64,000 nucleotides of DNA from Taxillus chinensis (GCA_023512835.1 CM042092.1:8929293-8993292); one strand, 5' to 3'; shown: positions 15,961-29,442, counted from the stretch's first letter. Numbers and translations are program-made. The notes: generated by a model from the letters alone, not told the origin.

Positions 15961-16295
15961 GTTAGTTAATTAATTAAGTTATTGGGTGAATGTGTTAATT
16001 TGAAAAAGATTGGGTAAATGTGTTAATCATAAAAAGTTTTACTATAATTTAATTATAATATTAAATTATTATTTATAAATTAATTATTTAATGTGGATGT
16101 GTTAATTAGTTTTGGTGATATGAACATCCTTTTCCTTTTAATTTATGTCAGTCTTACAATTTACAAAGATTCACACCATCCAAATTGATTCACCTCAAAT
16201 AATTAATTTGTAAATAATAATTTAATATTATAAAAAAAAATTTAAGATCATTTCTAATTAACACACCCATCTAACAATTTAATAAATTAATTAAC
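15961..16295. mobile_element. Foldback MITE (family A), spacer copy 1
   Basis: Same long inverted ends as at 12808-13142 (GTTAATTAATT and TTAATAAATTAATTAAC) and the same inner block with ATTTATGTCAG. It is more diverged than the arm pair. Confidence 0.75.
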
Positions 16296-16499
16296 AGTCC
16301 ACTGACGTTGCTTGCGATCCTCCCTTTTTTTTGCGACGAATAAGCTTTCTTACATTAATTTGATTTTGCATCCAGACCTATACGTCCAATCGGTATAGAT
16401 GAACTGATCCATTTTTATTATTAAATTATTTTATACGAGTTAGTTAGTCAAATCACAAATGAATAATATATGCACCAATATATTATAGTATGTAATATA

Positions 16500-16501
<2 letters not shown>

Positions 16502-16541
<40 letters not shown>
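16502..16541. repeat. (AT)n microsatellite in the spacer
   Basis: About twenty AT units without interruption. Confidence 0.9.
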
Positions 16542-16543
<2 letters not shown>

Positions 16544-17674
16544 CATTTTACATATAATCAAGTGAAATAAGTCAAATTTATACGGACTCAAGTTTGATCA
16601 TTTCATTCATTTAGGAGTTAAAAATTATTCAATTTAGCTAAAAATAATGATCTTTAAGCCTAATTTGTGTTGGTAAATATTAAATATATATAATTTAAAT
16701 ATATAAATTAAAACATGTTCTCGACAAAGTTATACTTCGCTATTTTTGCGGTTGATATAAATCTTGAATTATGTTTTAAACTAGGTCGATGTTATTTTCT
16801 TTTTTCAAACCCAGGGTACAATTATAACAAAATCCACTGATAGAGCATCCAAAGTGTAAGCTGGTCAGTATACCTTTAATTTTAATTTTTATATGTTATA
16901 CATACAATATATTTAAAATAATTAATTTAAATTAAATTGAATATTTATTAATGAATGGACCAATGAAAATAGAGTTACCGGTAATGGAGAATTTAAATTT
17001 CACTGCCAATGGATAAAAAGTTCAATAATTTACCCGCCGCCTCACTTGTTTTTTTTTTTTTTTTTGCTTTAAAATTATTTTACATTCAATTTAGTCATGG
17101 TGTAATAACAGCGACTAGTTTTTTTTGTTTTTTGGCATAAATAAATCACCAATAATGAAAGAAACACCCGATTTAAAATAAATACAAAGAATATTAAAAA
17201 TAAAGAAACAACTATAACCGGAATAATCAATCAAAATTAATTGTAATGGGTTATGACATTAAAATAGATTGTGATATGACATGTATATGTATTATGTCCC
17301 ACCGGGCCAAACTACTCCAATAATGAAATATCACAACCTTTTATATCACACACAACATTCATTGGTGGCTTTTTAAATCCCAACTGGCCATATGGGCCAA
17401 ACTATTCCTAGAATGCAATAATTATTCATGGAATGAAATAATTGTAGTAACGGTAAGTTCTTGCCATAAATACGTGATAAATGTTGCGGAAAATGAAATG
17501 TTAAAATAAAAATATATTAATGACAGTAAACAAATTTATAAAGTTACTTTATCACATTTACATTTCATGTTCAAAATTACGTATATGATAAATGTAGTTA
17601 CTGGCCTTTTTAAGCTGTCTAAAAAACAAGCAATGCGGATTTGGAGGTAAATAAATAAATTTTAATTTATTAAA

Positions 17675-17990
17675 ATTTAGATTTTCTCAAATTAAATTTG
17701 TACAAAATTTAACCATTAGATCGCCTTTAAATTTTATAGTCATAATATATACTACATGAATATTTAATCTAACGGTTAATTTTTGAACACAAATATCAAT
17801 AAAGTCCCAAATAAGTGGTTACTGACATTAAATAAACCCAAGAGTTATTTATTTGTTTTCATATTTTTTCTAATTGAATTTATACAAAACTTAACCGTAA
17901 GGACGCCTTTAAATTTTATAGTCATAATACATACTACATGAATATTTAATCTAATATGATTTTTGAAACAAATATCAACAATGTCCAAAT
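17675..17990. repeat. Tandemly doubled about 180-bp unit in the spacer
   Basis: Two successive copies contain AATTTAACCATTAGATCGCC or AACTTAACCGTAAGGACGCC, then ATAGTCATAATA, then AATATTTAATCTAA. The same unit occurs once in each arm (about 11790-11915 and 23335-23460). Inside a unit, the TTAACCGTTAGAT and ATCTAACGGTTAA ends are inverted repeats. Confidence 0.7.
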
Positions 17991-18292
17991 AAGTCGGATC
18001 ATTAGTGGAGCGTCTTGCTCACCAACGGATCCAAGTCCATCTAGTATGACAACATGTGGTGAATGATTTTAAAATAATAGAAAACACTACAAGTAGTCTA
18101 ATTTGCTTTTAAAGCATGATTGTTTTGAAAAATTGTATGTTTAGATGAATTTTCACTACTCATAAATAATTTTAAATTTATCTATGCACTATTTTCAAAA
18201 AATAATATTATTTTCAAAAAATAATAACATCATACCAAATTAGAGTTTTAAAGACAATTAACAATCCTGAGGCGGCGGCCCTCCTAAAGCCT

Positions 18293-18688
18293 ATTAATTA
18301 TTTTATTAAATTATTGGGTGGATGTGTTAATTAGAGAATATTTGGATAAGTGTGTTAATCAAAAGAGTTTTACTGTAATTTTATTATAATATTAAATTTT
18401 TAATTATAAATTAATTATTTAAGATGGGTGTGTTAACTAATTTTGGTGATATGAACATCATTCTCATTTTAATTTATGTCAGTCTTATAAATGTTGGAGT
18501 CAGAGTTCGTGCGCTTTTCACCAACCCCGCAGTGAACTCTGACTCTAAATGTTGACACTATCCAAATTGATTAATACATCAACTTTAAACAATTAATTTA
18601 TAAATAATAATTTAATATTATAGGAAAAATTATGCTATGATCCCTTTTAATTAACACACCCATCCAACAATTTAATAAATTAATTAAC
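18293..18688. mobile_element. Foldback MITE (family A), spacer copy 2, interrupted
   Basis: Same ends as the other family A copies. The centre is interrupted by a 50-bp insertion at 18496-18545, described separately. Confidence 0.75.
18496..18545. mobile_element. 50-bp inverted-repeat insertion with 8-bp target duplication
   Basis: Inside the family A MITE, an insert beginning GGAGTCAGAGTTC and ending GAACTCTGACTC is bracketed by TAAATGTT on both sides (18488-18495 and 18546-18553). Family A copies at 16145 and 22305 lack it. An 8-bp duplication is what hAT elements make; the short GC-rich loop has no coding capacity. Assignment to hAT is inference. Confidence 0.65.
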
Positions 18689-18716
18689 GGGCTCACGCTG
18701 TGATGTTGCAAACCCC

Positions 18717-19852
18717 CAAAAAATACTAATAAATACCACCGTCCACATCAGCTACAGTTTCAAGACAAGATTAAGTGTTTGCAATGTAAGATTGAGTGTT
18801 TGCAAGTTTAAATAGACATCAATATTTTAGTGTAATTTATAATAATTTTCAACTATGATTGTAAATGAATCAAATTAAATTGAATAGTAAGATATTCAAA
18901 CACGTCAGTCCTATTCATTAATGAATTAATACGAACCCGTCATTCATAAATAAGTCTTTATTAACGCTTCACAAATATAATTGTAAAATCATAAAAATCA
19001 TCTAAAATTTTAATTAATTAACTGTTAGGCAATGTTATTATTATTTAATATTTACTTCATTACAATATTATAGTAATAGTAATAATAATAATAAAATATT
19101 TATATTTTAAAATATAACTTTTATATATATTAATTAATTTATTAATCATCTTAATAATTTTTATCCTATTGGATATATATATATATATATATATTAATGT
19201 TTGATTTACAGATTGTGAAATGCAAACCACCAACCATTTTGATGGTGGAATATATCGGCAAATATGAAATGCAAAAAATTTATGTACACTCACAATGTGG
19301 TTGATACCAGCCGTAGTGATTAGACTACATAAATGAAATAGAAAACATATATGTACAACTAGGTGCAAATGCAGTTGAAGTGACGTCTCGTGATTAGACC
19401 ACATAGATGAAAAAATATGTATACAAATGCGGAAGCAAATGACGGCATGAGCACGTACCTCACCCTCACCTGAAATATACAACAAAAAAATTTATAGTCA
19501 AATCATGGGACAATAGATCTATGTATATACCTAGCGGGTTAACATTTAGGACTGATAGGCGTATATAGATTACAATTTGTTGGTCATATTAAAATTTATT
19601 TTGTATACTTATTATGAGATACCACTAAAAAAATTACTACAGTACAAGCTAGACTTGAATTTAGTAACTGTGAATGCCTTTTGAGACCAAATTGGTTGAC
19701 AAATCACATTAAGTTTTATTACTTATTGATTGTGTGGAGGTGTTGACGCGGGGATTAATATAGTATTATGGGAGTCATTTTTGATTTATAAAAGCATGTT
19801 CAGAACAACAAAGAATGCTTTCACAAACACCCTCCAATTCCCGCCCATAAAA
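18717..19852. repeat. Extra copy of the BURP upstream segment in the spacer
   Basis: It runs in the same direction as 23545-24696 of the right arm. It includes the segment with the (TA)n run, the short frame beginning MWSNHETSLQL, and the sequence up to CCTCCAATTCCCGCCC. It ends about 400 bp short of the BURP coding start, so it has distal upstream sequence but no gene. Confidence 0.8.
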
Positions 19853-21628
19853 GGGTTGGCTAAATTGAATGTAAAATAATTTTAAAGCAAAAAAAAAGTG
19901 AGATCCACGTCATTGGCTTGGCTTTATTGCTTTTTGGTGATAATGAAGGTTGCATGTGATATTTTATAGGGATAGTTTGGCCTGGTGGGACATATCACAT
20001 GTCATATAATATGTATGACAAGGAATAAGATATGCCTAAGAATGCCACGACATGTCATATCAAGACCCAGAGTAGATTTATATTTGTATTAGTTTAAAAA
20101 ATTATTTTAACAAGAAATTTAAAATTTTTACTTTTTAATTATTTATTTTAATAAAAAGTATTTATTTTTATAAAATTCAAAGTATAATATATATATTTTT
20201 TAAAAGAGATAAAATATATAAAATAATATATATATATATATATATATTGAAATGAGAGAAAAAAAATAAACTACATAAAAGGGTAGTTTAATAAATTTGA
20301 CAATATATATGTATATATTACAAGCAAGAGCATGAAGTGAGTTACACATTGGCGGCATACTTCTGAGTAAGAGAAATGAGTTAGACAGGATAGAGGGAAT
20401 AAAAATAATAAGGGGAGAAGTGGGAAACAAAAAAAATCAAGTCAAAAAATAAGAGGTGAAATGTGGTTTATAAGTTTTGATTTTTAAAATTAAAAGGTAA
20501 ATATACGTACAATCTGCTTGCAATATCGCCTCGAAATCATGGCTAATGTGAACAGTAATTATTTATTTGTATTTTTTTCTTTTTTTATGATAATCTGATT
20601 TACTAGTATCTAAGGTTATGAATCACTTTACACAATCTTGAAGCTTTACACAATCATTACTCTTATTTAATATAAGAATAAGCTTATATTAATTCGTATT
20701 TGATTATCAAAGAGAATCAAATGATGAGTGTCTTAAAAGACTACTAAAATAAAATAATAATAAAATTATATTTTTTTAATATTAAAAAAAGACCATTTAT
20801 CAGCCATATTTAAATTCCTGTTTTCTTTGTACCTTTTTGCAATAATAATGACATCTTATGCTCACAGAATTAAAATAATGTTTAAGACTAATAAACAAAT
20901 GACATCAAAGGCCGACAAAATTAAAATGACGATAACGAGAATGAAATGACATATAAGGTAAAAAAATAAGGGGAGGAATGTTTACCTCCACGTAAATAAT
21001 TAAAATTAATGTATATTAATACTATTCCTATGTGATTTGACTAAGTGGCTCATACAAATAATAATAATAATAATGATATTAAATAATGATAACATTGTCT
21101 AACAGTTAATTAATTAAATTTTTTTGGAACAAGTTTACGGTTTGAATTATTTAGGTGATTTTTAGGATTTTACAATTATATTGGTAAACATTTGTAAAGA
21201 CGTGTTTATAAACATCCATAAACAGTTCGTATTAGTTCATTAATAAATAGTGACTAACGTGTTTGATTATCTTACTATTCAATTTAGTTCCATTCATTTA
21301 CAATCATAGTTGAGAATTATTATAAATTACACTAAAATATTAATAACCATAGCTGATGTGGACAATAGAATTTATTTATATTTTTTTTCTTTCTCTGATG
21401 ATCTCATATGGTATCATGTCGTTACGGACCTATGAGTTTACGCAACCCTGATGTAACATTACTTTTATTTAATATAATAAGAAACTTATATTAATTCTTC
21501 GTGAAAAGTTCAATTATTAAAGAGAATCAAGTGACTAGGGTTTTCAAAGACAACTAAAATAAAAAAAAAATAAAAAAACTATATTTTTTAAATATTAATA
21601 AAAACAATTTATAAAAGGTTGTGATATA

Positions 21629-21755
21629 GGAATGGTTTGGCCGACATATCACATGTCATATCAAATGTTATATCATAACTTATGCACGACAATATATGAC
21701 ATGTGATAAGTTGTGATATGACATGTAATATGTCACATCGGGGCCAAACTATTCC
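21629..21755. mobile_element. Short inverted-repeat element (family B), right arm
   Basis: Mirror of 13496-13622, same length (127 bp) and same GGAATGGTTTGGCC / GGCCAAACTATTCC ends. Confidence 0.65.
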
Positions 21756-22108
21756 TAAAATATCACAATCTTTTATATCCCAGGCCAAACTATTCCTGAA
21801 TGCAATAATTATTCATATAATGAAATAATTGTAGTAACTGTAATTTTTTTTGCCATAAATGCGTGATAAATGTTACGGAAAATCAAATGTTAAAATAAAA
21901 AATATATTAATGATAGTACACAAAATTATAAAGTTCACTTTATTACATTTATATTTCACGTTCAAAATTATGTATATGACAAATGTAGATACTGTCATTT
22001 TGAAACTGTCTGGACAACAAGCAATGCGGATCTAGTATGGTAACGTGTGTTGAATAATTTTACCATACTAGAAAACAAGCAATCCCGGGGCATCACGTCC
22101 TACCGCTT

Positions 22109-22443
22109 GTTACTTAATTTATTAAATTACTGGGTAGATGTGTTAATTAAAAAATATTTGGATAAGTAGTCTATTAATTAGAAAGAGTTTTACCGTAATT
22201 TTATTATAATATTAAATTATTATTTATAAATTAATTATTTAAGGTAGGTGTGTTAATTAATTTTGGTGATATGAACCACCATTCCCTTTTAATTTATGTC
22301 AGTTTTAGAAATATTCACACCATCCAATTAACCCACTAACTTTAAACAATTAATTTATAAATAATAATTTAATATTATATAAAAAATTACACGAATCCTT
22401 TATAATTAACATACACATCTAACAATTTAATAAATTAATTAAC
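22109..22443. mobile_element. Foldback MITE (family A), right arm
   Basis: Mirror of 12808-13142; equal length of 335 bp and the same inverted ends. Confidence 0.8.
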
Positions 22444-24892
22444 AGGTCCAGTAACATTGTGACACCCCCTTTTTTTCCCGCTTCTCACCTTATTATTTTT
22501 ATTCCTCTATCCTATCTAACTCATTTCTCTTACTAAGAAGTATACCACCAACATTTAACTCACTTCATTCTCTTACTGGTAATATATACATATATATTGT
22601 CAAATTTATTAAACTAGTTTATTTTATCTCTTTTTTTATATTATATATATATATATATTATTTTATATATATTTATATTATACTTTGAATTTTATAAAAA
22701 TAAATACTTTTTTGTTAAAATAAATAATATCAAAAGTAAAGTTTTAGGCTTTTGTTAAAATAATTCTTCCAACTAATAAAAATATATGCATTTAAAGAGC
22801 CTAAATCTAATGCTATAATGCTCTAATAGGTTATGATATGGCATGTCATGGCATTACTGGGCATATTGTATTTCTTGTGATCCATAATAGATTGTGATAT
22901 GATATGTATATGTATTATGTCCCACCGGGCCAAACTACTCCAATAATTAAATATCACAACCTTTTATATCACACAAAACATTCATTGGTGGCTTTTTAAA
23001 TCCCAACTGGCCATACGGGCCAAACTATTCCTAGAATGCAATAATTATTCATAGAATGAAATAATTGTAGTAACGGTAAGTTCTTGCCATAAATACGTGA
23101 TAAATGTTGCGGAAAATGAAATGTTAAAATAAAAATATATTAATGACAGTAAACAAATTTATAAAGTTGACTTTATCACATTTATATTTCACGTTCAAAA
23201 TTATGTATATGATAAATGTAGTTACGGGACTTTTTTAAGCTGTCTAGAAAACAAGTAATGCGGATCTAGTATGGACTTGGATTTGCTGGTGAGCAAGGTT
23301 AGTTCACCATCGTGGTGATTTGACTTATTTCAGACTTTGTTGATATTTGTTTCAAAAATTAACCGTTAGATTAAATATTCATGTATTATGTATTATGACT
23401 GTAAAATTTAAATGCGATCTAACGGTTAAGTTTTGTACAAATTCAATTAGAAAAAATATAAAGATAAATAAATAAATTTTAATTTATTAAAATTCATATT
23501 TTCTCAACGACATGACAAGATACGAGATCATCAAAGGGGAAGAAAAAAATACTAATAAATACCACCGTCCACATCAGCTACGGTTTCAAGACAAGATTAA
23601 GTGTTTGCAATGTAAGATTGAGTGTTTGCAAGTTTAAATAGACATCAATATTTTAGTGCAATTTATAATAATTCTCAATTATGATTGTAAATGAATCGAA
23701 CTAAATTGAATAGTAAGATATTCAAACACGTTAGTCACTATTCATTAATGAATTAATACGAACCGTTTATGGACGTTCATAAACAAGTCTTTACGAACAT
23801 TCACGAATATAATTGTAAAATCATAAAAATCATCTAAATAATCCAAACCGTAAACTTGTTCTAAAAAATTTTAATTAATTAACTGTTAGGCAATGTTATC
23901 ATTATTTAATATTTACTTCATTAGTAATAGTAATAATATATATATATATATATTAATTAATTTATTAATCATCTTAATAATTTTTATCCTATTGGATATA
24001 TGTATATATGTATATATGTATATATGGATATATATATATATATATATATATTAATGTTTGATTTACAGATTGTGAAATGCAAACCACCAACCATTTTGAT
24101 GGTGGAATATATCGGTGCAATATGAAATGCAAAAAAAATTATGTACACTCACAATGTGGTTGATACAGGACCGTGTGATTAGACTACATAAATGAAATAG
24201 AAAACATATATGTACAACTAGGTGCAAATGCAGTTGAAGTGACGTCTCGTGATTAGACCACATAGATGAAAAAATATGTATACAAATGCGGGACGCAAAT
24301 GACGTGCAACCGCGACATCACGCTGTAATTGTACAACAAAAAATTTATAGTCAAATCATGGGACAACAGATCTATATATATACCTGGCGGTTAACATTTA
24401 GGACTGGTAGGCGTATATAGATTACAATTTGTTGGTCATATTAAAATTTATTTTGTATACTTATTATGAGATACCACTAAAAAAATTGCTACAGTACAAG
24501 CTAGACTTGAATTTAGTGACTGTGAATGCCTTTTGAGACCAAATTGGTTGACAAATCACATTAAGTTTTATTACTTATTGATTGTGTGGAGGTGTTGACG
24601 CGGGGATTAATATAGTATTATGGGAGTCATTTTTGATTTATAAAAGCATGTTCAGAACAACAAAGAATGCTTTCACAAACACCCTCCAATTCCCGCCCTA
24701 GGGCTTGCTTCAACTCCAGAAAGGCTGGCCCTTATATCTTTTACCGCCCAGATAAAGAAGCACTAGTCATGACTTTAGACACGACAAGATTTTCGTTTGG
24801 TTGTTGACCCATCACTAACAAAAACAATAAGTTCCGGAAGACAGTCACCGAAACAGTTCCCAGCCCATGGTGGCAATGTTGGATTCAATGTG

Positions 24893-24898
24893 CATGTG
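24893..24898 (+). promoter_or_regulatory. CATGTG (MYC-type) box upstream of right BURP gene
   Basis: Mirror of the box at 10346-10351, about 195 bp upstream of the ATG at 25093. Hexamer match only. A TTTAAAT stretch near 24988 could serve as a TATA-like element. Confidence 0.3.
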
Positions 24899-25092
24899 AG
24901 ACCGAACGTTTAGACAATTAAAAACAGAACCAATACGGGCGGTTGACTGGTGGTGTTGACTAGTCAGGCAAACTCTGGACGATCTCCTTTAAATGTTGAA
25001 CCCACATCTCTTCGGTTCATTTCAAACTAGTTTTGTAGTTCCCCTGCCTTCTTCCACTCTTTTGCACTGCTTTCTTTTGTCTGTTCTAGAGC

Positions 25093-26491
25093 ATGGAGCG
25101 GTATCTTCTACCGATCTTAGCTTCTCTCACTGTGAGTTTACTGAAGTTACATTCCAAAGCTTTTCGGGTGCCATTTTTTCCGTCTTTTATTCATATACGA
25201 GAATTTAACTAATGAGTGACTGCCTCTACTTTGTTGCAGCTTGCAATAGTAGCAAGTCATGCTGCTCTGACTGCTGAAGTTTACTGGAACTCTGTCTTGC
25301 CAAACACTCCTATGCCTGAAGTCATCAAGGGGATGCTGCAGCCAGCAGGTTTTGGTTTTTTTTTAATAAGTTCATCCATGGACTCAATAATATTACACAC
25401 TATAAAAATCAGTAATCATAAACCACCAGAATTGTATCATTGTGGTAGTAGCTAGGAGGTAATTAAGGTCCACCGTCCACGGGTTAAGAATCACCACACT
25501 ACCACGAGTTAGATAATGTAATAATATGGCTTTGAATGCAATGAGTTAATGTTGACAATGTGTAATAGACTCGGCTTCTAAAACCGACGTGGGGGAAACG
25601 TATGTACACACATACAACTATTTTAAACGTTCCAAATTATATTGGAGCGGACTTCAACGATGAAAAAGGCACCTCAGTTGGGGTGGGCAAGGGCGGTGTA
25701 GGTGTAAGCACGGGGAAAGGGAAGCCCGGTACCAAGGTTGGCGTTGGAAAGGGAGGAGTAGCTGTTAACACAGGCTACAAGGGAAAGCCTCAATATGCGA
25801 CGTCGGGTTTGTCTTACGGCTATGTTAAACATCCGTCCCAACTCCATGACAACCCCAACAAAGGCCTCTTCTTCTTGGAGAAGGAATTGCGCGCAGGCAT
25901 GAGCCTAAACTTAACTAAACCAACAAACCAAGCGTCCTTTCTACCCCGTGAAGTTGCTGATCTGATGCCGTTTTCGTCGAAACAGCTACCAGCTATGCTG
26001 AATAGCTTTTCAGCGAAGCCCGAGTCCATTTTAGAAAAAATGATTAAGAATACAGTGCTAGAATGCGAGGCGGGAAACATCGAAGGCGAAGATAGGTACT
26101 GTGCTAGGTCCCTAGAAGCTATGGTGGATTTTACCATATCAAAGCTCGGAACAAATGTCAGAACTGTATCAACTGATCCAATACAAAAGGAGACACAGCA
26201 GCGGTATACAGTTACCGATGATGTCAAGAAAATGATGGGCAAAGACGCAGTAGTGTGCCATAGGGAAAACTATCCCTACGCAGTCTTTTATTGCCACAGC
26301 ACCAAGACTACAAAAACTTTTGAAGTGTCATTAGCGGGAGCTAATAGGACCAAATTGAGAGCAGCAATAGTTGTCACACCGACACATCGCCTGGAACCCA
26401 AGCACATGGCATTTCGGTGCTTAAAGTCAAGCCGAACTGTTCCTATATGCCATTTCCTTCCGAAGATCACATTGTGTTTGTGAAATCCTAG
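25093..26491 (+). pseudogene. RD22-like BURP-domain gene, right copy, acceptor lost and 3' end frame-broken
   Basis: Exons 25093-25131, 25240-25348 and 25648-26491 mirror the left copy. Exon 1 and exon 2 encode the signal peptide and the VYWNSVLPNTPMP motif, with phase-0 and phase-1 junctions. The exon 3 acceptor reads TTGGAG where the left copy has TTGCAG; AG is kept but the preferred C is lost. The ORF that starts at 25602 uses an intronic ATG; the exon-3 frame truly begins GCG GAC TTC. The BURP domain starts at LFFLEKEL, and the two CH pairs CHRENYPYAVFYCH are intact. From about 26365 at least five one-base losses scramble the last 45 residues; the ancestral stop is TAG 26489-26491. AATAAA at 26614 is a plausible poly(A) signal. 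Upstream exons are identical in length to the left copy. Likely pseudogene, unless the consensus is faulty. Confidence 0.85.
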
Positions 26492-28193
26492 GAACTCACC
26501 TTGCCCCTTCCTGAGGATCACATTGGACGTGTATTATTGGCTTCATTAAGTTTGTGTTAAATAACGCCAATAGCTTGATATGGGAGCTTAATGCGCTGTA
26601 TCATTTATCATTTAATAAAATTGCTTTGAACTAAATCTCCACGTTTTGTGTTTCTTGGATTGATATTAATTTGTTTTAAAAAATTTTATTCATATCAAGG
26701 ATGTGCAAATCATGTGAATAGACTTTTAAAAAAAAACAAAATATGTATTACCATAAAAAAATTCTAAATTTAGCATTAAGTTTAACAATAATTTAAATTA
26801 TAGCTTAGTACAGAAACAAAATGCATGTGACTAAAATGAATAATAGTATAAATTTTGATTACTTAATAATCTATCAATAGCAAAATAAAAAATTAATACC
26901 ATTAAATTCCTAATTTGGTTTTTTAAAAAGAATAAATTCGAATTAATATTTTCATGTATTACCAAAAATGCCCTTTCAAGATACTATTTTTAGAATAAAA
27001 ATTTATTCATTTATGTAACCTAAAATTGGACCAATAAATACTATTAATAATCTAAAAAGAGTTAAGTAAAATTAATGAAATGATAAATAAATATCTCATA
27101 ATAAATAATATAAATTTAAATATGTATATCATAGTATTTTTTTATTATCAATTCACTATCTCTATTTAAACTATGTTTATATTTGCTTTATATCTAAAAT
27201 TAATTATAATAATATGAGTTATTTATATATAGTTTGAATTTTCAAGAGTAAATGGGAATTTGTTTTGGGAATATTTAGTTTTGAAATTTATATAAATAAA
27301 ACACAAATTTCTTATACAATTTAGTATGAAGTAATACTACATATAAGTACAATAGTTATGTAGGTATGACTCGTAGTCATAAATCATGTTTAAGTAAACT
27401 ACGCAAGAGCACTTTTGATGCCGTTGAATCGATATTATTTAAAAAAATTCAAACCAGTCCAATGGTTGGGAGGATGTTCATGTACAAGTTATCTATGTAA
27501 TGTACGTGCAAATAAAATTTTTCTTTAGCACGTTATTAACTTAATATTTAATTTGAATATCATTAAACAATAATGACAAAAACTTATGGTTAATGATTAA
27601 AAAATTAGACAAAACATTAGGGTATACAAAAGCAGTTAGAGAATAGATGTTACACATTAATGCTTTGGGGAAAAGGAAAGGAATATACACACTCACGATT
27701 AACACACCGACTTAATACATGTAAATTCATAATTCGAAGAAAATACCTGTATCCCCAAATCTGATTTGACACCGAGTTAGCGGGGGCATGATGACTCAAC
27801 GATGCTACATCGGCAAAGGTTATTTGAAATTATTTAAAAAAAACTCAAATGAGGATGACAGATAGGGGTATTAAATGGGCCCCTGTAAAATCTAGTTCAT
27901 TAATCAACATTTCTATATAATTTGGAGAAAAAAATTATAGATTTGCTAAAAAAAACGCATTCAATCAAATTCCCTAAAATTAGATACAGGAATATAAGAA
28001 TAGGAAATAAATAGTGAATCTCTCAAATACTTTCTTTATTATTTTTAAATATATATTTTTACATATTTGAATTTTTAATTGCGTAGGTCCCAAAAGTGTG
28101 TCTAAAAAGAGGGTGAATAAATTATTTTCATGGAAGCTAAGATCAGGACTGATAAATGAATATTCAAGAGATCATTATGATATGAATATTAAT

Positions 28194-29190
28194 TGAGAAA
28201 GTGGGGTTAGACATCTCGAAAAAATCCCCAAAAATCGATTATCTTAGTTATGATATGGAGACCCAATGCCGGGACTTTTTATTGCAAGAAAATAGTTGCT
28301 ATGGGTATCTCCTTCCTTAGTCAAAGAATGAGGATCGACTTGTGAAGACCGACTACGCTTCTAAAGGGAATGTTGTACACTTTAAGACCATATTGGTGTT
28401 GGTATGTTGGTTTGCGGATTTGGGACTTGGGTTCCATGACTTGTTGGGTTCTCACCGTGATGCACCGATGGTGCTATGTGGTTGACGTGGCGAGCATATG
28501 CGCCGATGGTGTTGTGTGGCGATCGTGGCCAGGACATATTACGCTGTGGACAGGCTAAGGCCTCGGTTGAGCCGTTGAGCTCGTGGAGCTAGGGCCGAGT
28601 GCCTTGAGCCGGGATCCCGTGGAGGATCGTGGACAAGCTATCCTGTAAGAGCAGGCCGGGTCCCGATGTTTGTTTGCGGGCCGAGTCCTGATGATTGTGC
28701 ACACTACACACGGTGCACGAGTACATAGAGCATGTAGTATAGACTTGTATGTTTGCATGATGTAGAGTATTGGGGTCACCTACTGAGCTTGTCGCTCACC
28801 CCTACTTGTTGTTTACCTTTTTCGGGTGTGACCCAAGACTAGTGGAGGACTTTCTTCCAGGAGAACGCCCACTACTCGATGTATGATACGATATTATATT
28901 CTGTATTGTTTTGTGTGATATCCCGGACATGGGTCCATGGATAGTTGTATTTGCATACTTGTTTGTGATATGATGTCTATATAACCTGTTTGACTCATTG
29001 TATGCATGATAATATATGGGAAAGTACAGGATTACCCTTGATGTATGACCGTACGAGGTTGCATATTTGAAACAAAGATCCGCGGTGTAGTTTCCATTGG
29101 TGCTAGTCACCAACCCCTTGACCTTTCGGGTGCGGGCAAGGGGAAGTCATGTTCCTAGTTTCGGGTTCCCTGGAATTTGGGGGCGTGACG
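28194..29190 (+). mobile_element. LTR-like piece, right arm
   Basis: Mirror of 6054-7046. Reads TGAGAAAGTGGGG at the start and GGGGGCGTGAC at the end. No retroelement proteins; no target duplication. Confidence 0.6.
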
Positions 29191-29442
29191 TCTCTCTCTC
29201 TCTAGCGTTGAAACTCTCAAATGAATTCTCAAAAGTTGTTTCTTTAATGCATGTCGAAATACTATATATTGTATTTGCGGTTCCAAGTTCTTGCTTTTTG
29301 TGAGAGCTTAACTTATTTTGTCGTTAAGCATGTGAGAGATGTATTTTAAGGTTATAGTGCATATGCGCGAGTTGTCTATCCGACAATCCGACTTCTCGCC
29401 ACTTATTTTGCGGAAAGTACAATTTAGTCCTTCTAGCTTTGT

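Larger units (their letters stand above)
15403..19860. repeat. Spacer between the inverted-repeat arms, made largely of repeat copies
   Basis: The spacer shares little as one block with either arm but is a patchwork. About 15370-15560 recurs at 17055-17265; about 17265-17640 matches 22890-23270 in the right arm; 18717-19852 matches 23545-24696; two family A MITEs are present. The remaining stretches, such as 16310-17050, are AT-rich with no recognisable gene. The right end joins the arm at the palindrome edge just after CCCGCCC. Confidence 0.75.

Noticed and set aside
18084..18096. CACTACAAG as the second end of the CACTA element
   Set aside because: The following bases do not match the terminus at 34022, and no subterminal units follow.
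25602..25647. ATG at 25602 as the BURP start (mirror at 9642)
   Set aside because: Intron 2 ends at 25647. The signal-peptide and VYWNSVLPNTPMP exons lie upstream and join in phase.
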